From Rhodocollybia butyracea (taxonomy: Eukaryota; Basidiomycota; Agaricomycetes; Agaricales; Omphalotaceae), in contig JADNRY010000180.1 in assembly GCA_015501585.1 (NCBI GenBank), positions 1-64,000 of the forward strand: a stretch of 64,000 nt of DNA, written 5' to 3'. Positions 60,061 through 64,000 of this stretch are shown here, piece after piece. Below the pieces are notes generated by a model, which did not search any database, was not told the origin of the DNA, and was given only the letters and a program-made list of their open reading frames with translations. Every line of letters begins with the position of its first letter. Positions within the stretch are counted from its first letter, which is position 1. The position numbers and the translations under genes were made by a program.

Positions 60061-60220
60061 TTATTTTAAAGATTAAGATAAGATTAAATCAAGATAAGAT
60101 CAAATACCGTCGACCTTGAAGCTCCTTTTTATCCTTGAACTTGAACCGCCTGTATACGCCTAAAGCTTTCTAGTAAGAAATATTTCAGATTCCTCGCTAA
60201 CTACTGCTCATATCGTTTAG
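60061..60220 (+). promoter_or_regulatory. GATA cluster and leader intron of F-box copy D
   Basis: Three AGATAAGAT-like sites lie in 60061-60105. The leader intron is 60173-60220 (GTAAGA ... GCTAACTAC ... TTTAG), ending at the ATG. Confidence 0.65.
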
Positions 60221-63200
60221 ATGGCAGAAGGATCATGCTCGAACTGTAGACTGCATATCGATCGATGCGTGAACCTCAGTTCTACAGAACTTGACCAAGT
60301 GAAATCGCAACTTCGTAGGGAGTTTGGACCATTTGCAATTAGCCCAAGTCGAGCTGAAGAACTCAGGGAGGTTCTGGCCCTCGCAGATAAAGACACCGAG
60401 GACTATGAATCTAAGGTACACCAACTTCAGGACCAGATTGTGCTTTTCCAGACGCAGAGCCGACAACTGGGTAACCAAAAGGCGGAGCTACGTGCTTTAT
60501 TATCTCCAATACGGAAACTTCCAAACGAAATATTGTGGGATATCCTTGGCTATGTGTGCAGCGAAAATCTACTCCTGACCAGTATCCACTATGACCCTCC
60601 AACTCACTCCAAACCCATCGATCTCACCACATTAGCAATGAGTTCTGTATGCTGCCGTTGGCGCGAACTTGCGCTTTCATCGCCTAGTTTGTGGTCTAAA
60701 CTAACAATCGGGATACTTGGGATTCTCAGGCCCCAGGACACAACAGGTTTCGCTTCTACTCTGGCCCTTTATTTGGAGAGATCAGTGGATTGTCCGCTGA
60801 CGATTTCGTTGGAGATCCAGGTTGCAAGACAGACGAAGCCCCCTGGTTTGGCTCAACTAATGCGGCATGCCCACCGTTGGGAAGCATTCACATATCAGGG
60901 ACTTTACCCATTGAATTACTATTACGGTAAAATCATCCTCTCAGATTTGCCTTCGGTCGCAACACTACACCTGAAGAATCATAGATGCGATTTATCCGAC
61001 GACTCGCCTGACTCCTTCAAGTACACTTTGAATCTCACAGCGCTCAAGACTAGTGATAAACTGCCTACTTCCAAGCTTCCCTACCATCAGTTGAAACATC
61101 TCACTTTCAGAATCCACTCGCCAAAGAATTCCAGGAAGCTCTTCGCGAATGCTCTTCTCTGGAATCTCTGGTCCTCACCTCCGATTATGCAATACCCGCT
61201 GATTTAAAGTCAAAGTATACATTGTCCAACATCAGTTCACTTGTCATCAGTGACGACTTTGCGATGAAAATGGTATTCTCCTCCTGCACCTTTCCTTCGT
61301 TGAATGAGTTGCAGTTAGAACGATTGCGCGACTATCCTCCTTCCTACTGGCCTCGCAATGCTTTCATCTCACTGATGTCCAGATCATCCTGTATGATCAC
61401 TACATTCATCATCCGTGGCATATCGATCTATGCTTTGGACCTCATCGCAGCTCTTCAAGTCATGCCATCCCTGACAAGTCTGAGAGTAGAGGACAGGGAA
61501 TCTGGGCCGCAGGGCCCAATAGGCTCTTGTCTCATTTCAAGGCTAGCTCAATCCAAAGATTCCGAACCTAATCAGCCCTCCGAGACGACGATCCTTGTTC
61601 CAAGGCTCCACAGTCTTCATCTACTCTCCTATGAAACGTCATTCGATGACTGTGCCTTCGTTGACATGGTAGAGTCCCGTTGGTTCAGGCCTGAATCCGA
61701 CTTGTCTGCGGCAATGTCAGCAAGAGGCAGATGTTGTATCCGGTCCGTCGTGCTGAAGTTCGCCCGGCGCAAGGCTTCTGCGGAAATTTACAAGCCTCTG
61801 CGAGTCTTGGATCAGGAGGGTCTGAGAGTGGTAGTTTCTGGAACGGTGAGAGGGCTATACTGTGGCTAAGCGGAAAGTGTGAGAAACAGCCAATAAATAG
61901 CCAAAACATCAACACAAACCACTAAACTACAATAAAGACTTCTAAGTTCAGAGGGGGGATGTGAAATTACAAAGAGTTGAACTTTGAAATGATAAGTGAA
62001 TGCAGGAACTAAGGTAAAAGGGGGGGGAGAGGCGGAAGGCTATATAATACAAGAAAGCACTGACCAGAGGTTGTCTACCCAGACAGAGCTCTGACTGCAG
62101 CCTAACTACAATACTTTACTGGACTGAACTTGAAACAAAACAAACAAAACTAATAATACAACTGTGTGAAGTGAGGAGGAAATCCCTGCCTCTAATGTGA
62201 GGGGGGAATCCAAACCTGGGGATCAACCATCAATCTGGGCTACATTATATAGAGCAGGAGCGCGGCTGTGTAGTATGCACAGACCACTTAAGGGTGTGTC
62301 AAACCACTCTCTAGCTTCTAACGAGCCGAGTTTCATGTTTCTATTATATTTCAATTCAAATTTCAAATCAACACTCCGAAATTGGAGATTATCACTCTTC
62401 CCTGTACTTGGGAAGGGACAACAAGCTTCTATAAATGCTCGTACTCGGTTATAGCGATGCTAGAGGGTCTAGGGACACTGTCCTATCTCGAAAGTACCAC
62501 AGAGGATGCAGGGGAACGGCGGTGTTAGCTCATGTTCGGCTTAAACAAATAGTGACCTAATTTCGGAGTTATAGCAAAATCTCCGTATTTCAACCACTTC
62601 CGGACATCGGCACGACTCGGGACTTCGGATTTGGACTCTCTAGTATATCTATTGAGTTCTCCAAATGCCGCCGCAATCATATTTCGCATGCGTGACACCT
62701 TTCTAAAGAGGTTCTCTTCTAATCCCAATATTATAAGTAGTAATGGATACAGCCTTCATAACTCGTGAAGTGGTGCTGCACAAATGCTACAAATATTACT
62801 GGGAGTGCTTCTAGTGTATTTCCATTGAATAGACCTCAGGGAACCAAATATACATAACAAACTCCTTTTCTTTCAGAGTTGTCAAGCAGGGGATGAATTA
62901 ACATATAGTGAGAAGTGCATATATCACAATTCTGAGCAAATAGAGGTTGGAGGAGCTTGTATTACATTGGATTCAAGCGAAACACATTGGTACACAAGGT
63001 CCAGACCATAGTCTCTTGCATGCTTTATCAGATGGAGCACTGCATACTGATCAATCCTTCTGGATATGTGAATTGTAGAGACAAGACAGATACATATGAG
63101 ACTACAGGGTTTGAGGGTGGGTTTCAGTAACTAGAGATCATGGGTAGCACTCCCAATGACTTCCAGATACTATGTACACTGCAGAAATGCCAAAAAACAG

Positions 63201-63254
63201 TATTCTAGGGCCAAAAGGGTTTTGGGCATATCAACGGATGGAGTATGTGTATGA
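60221..63254 (+). pseudogene. F-box protein copy D, with frameshift and C-terminal insertion
   Basis: It has the most complete N-terminal half of the family. The coiled coil (ELDQVKSQLRREFGPFAISP, LADKDTEDYESKVHQLQDQI) is followed by the F-box LSPIRKLPNEILWDILGYVC and SSVCCRWRELALSSPSLWSK, then leucine-rich sequence. One A is missing near 61113 (IHSPKNSRK where the family has IHSLKEFQEAL). The frame then stays open from about 61130 to 61846 (VVVSGT), where a 1.39-kb insertion separates the last codons (DGVCV, stop 63252-63254). Without the two lesions the protein would be about 550 residues. Confidence 0.85.
61847..63232. mobile_element. 1,386-bp insertion in F-box copy D, probable solo LTR
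   Basis: Flanked by AACGG at 61842-61846 and 63233-63237. Removing it with one repeat restores VSGT-DGVCV-stop, the family C-terminus, and the 3' flank downstream matches the other copies. It starts TGAGAGGGC, has a TATATAATAC box at about 62041 followed by a plausible transcription start, and contains no coding frame. With ACGG as a 4-bp duplication the ends would be TG...CA. This fits a solo LTR of a retrotransposon not otherwise present in the window. Confidence 0.7.
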
Positions 63255-64000
63255 TTTCTGCGTCCATGAATCCATCAGCTCGCATGTAGTTATGTAATAT
63301 GAGAGCCAGTATCGCATCCGCTTTTGTGAATGGGCCAAAGCGTCTTCTATGCATTCAGACTCTCAAGCGACTCCGAGATTCTATTTCATACTGTTCAATG
63401 TACCATGTACTTATGTACTACCCCCCGTATAAGTATTCTTGTCGTCACTGTTATTCACGTGTTACCCAGAGCGCCTAAACTCGACTTAACTGAAAACTTT
63501 ACTATCATGCGGTATCTGTTTGTCCCCATCGACGAAGACAGTTTCTTGCCTGTGCATCATGCTCTTGAGCTCCTTACCGATAAAGAAGAAGTCACCGCAA
63601 AGTTCTTGATGGACTACATCCACTCAAAGCCCAAGCACATGACCAACTTCACTGGGTTTTGGGTCCCAGTGCATGTTATGGAGGTTCTGAAGCTATTTCT
63701 CATCGTATAAATTCCTATCTGGCTAATTCACCCGCCAGTCTTCTCAGCTCGGCATTGATGCTACTCGTAAAGGCCTTCGCCAAATCAAAACCTTGTGCGA
63801 CTGGCCCGACTTTATCATCAATAAGTGTTTTGTTTTGTGCGATTCGGAACGCGTTTTGAACGGCAAAACTGATCTGGGAAATTTGGTTCACTTGTTTGTT
63901 ACCTGCGGTCAGTTCATTTATGTTGTTATTCTGCGTTTTACAAAACTGGTTTTACGCCTACTTAGCACGTATTGAGCCCAAAGATGGAGGAGAAACCCAT
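63255..64000. other. F-box 3' flank and an unassigned open frame at the window end
   Basis: 63255-63420 matches the 3' flank of the other F-box copies (GGGCCAAAGCGTCTTCTATG). A plus-strand frame at 63507-63710 starts MRYLFVPIDEDSFLPVHHAL and may be a first exon of a gene running out of the window; no domain recognised. Confidence 0.4.

Noticed and set aside
63330..63710. 126-residue frame at the window end
   Set aside because: Its first part lies in the duplicated F-box 3' flank, so the upstream start is not credible; only the part from 63507 might be real.

Overview
The window looks like nuclear DNA of a basidiomycete fungus, most likely an agaricomycete mushroom-former. The genes are split by many 45-70 bp introns with GT..AG ends. 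The families are typical of that group: an NB-ARC/TPR STAND protein, a helical-bundle/ubiquitin-like protein, leader-intron F-box proteins, a BAHD-type acyltransferase and a Ccc2-type copper ATPase. No rRNA, tRNA or CRISPR array was recognised. The species cannot be named from the sequence alone.

Layout. 1-4.2 kb: minus-strand NB-ARC/TPR pseudogene whose 2-kb intron carries a non-autonomous element with inverted CTTGTA/TACAAG arrays. 6-7.5 kb: Ser/Pro-rich protein. 7.7-8.0 and 11.7-13.4 kb: two decayed partial copies of the RNA-processing gene that is nearly complete at 31.1-34.8 kb. 8.5-9.3 kb: small gene with a duplicated 41-nt exon. 10.5-11.5 kb: gene with a C-terminal cyanovirin-N homology domain. 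15.0-16.6 kb: intact seven-exon gene. 16.7-20.65 kb: gag-only LTR element with TSD ATTAT. 21.0-22.3 kb: broken unknown gene hit by a hAT-type MITE (perfect 12-bp TIR, 8-bp TSD). 24.15-28.8 kb: young Ty1/copia element with a crippled reverse transcriptase. 29.3-30.2 kb: palindrome-rich hAT-like element with a duplicated flank. 30.5-31.0 kb: 3' copy of the 15-kb gene.

The centrepiece is the minus-strand gene at 31,101-34,800. It encodes, in one chain of about 1,153 residues, a 2H phosphoesterase, an endonuclease/exonuclease/phosphatase domain, a poly(A)-polymerase-like nucleotidyltransferase and an MJ1316 (DUF504) domain. This combination points to RNA end repair or processing. A single extra base breaks its frame in exon 2.

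From 35 kb onward the window is dominated by four copies of an F-box gene (35.3, 39.2+43.0, 48.8 and 60.2 kb). All keep the same promoter (an AGATAAG cluster about 110 bp upstream) and an intron ending exactly at the ATG, and all are broken by frameshifts, deletions or insertions. Between them sit an intact BAHD acyltransferase (37.5 kb), a Gly/Tyr-rich protein (50.7 kb), a copper-transporting P1B ATPase with a one-base deletion (53.1 kb) and a small secreted protein (57.2 kb). Overall this is a repeat-rich, rapidly duplicating accessory region with a few conserved genes. The recurrence of isolated one-base frameshifts in unrelated genes means assembly indels must be excluded before the lesions are taken as biology.
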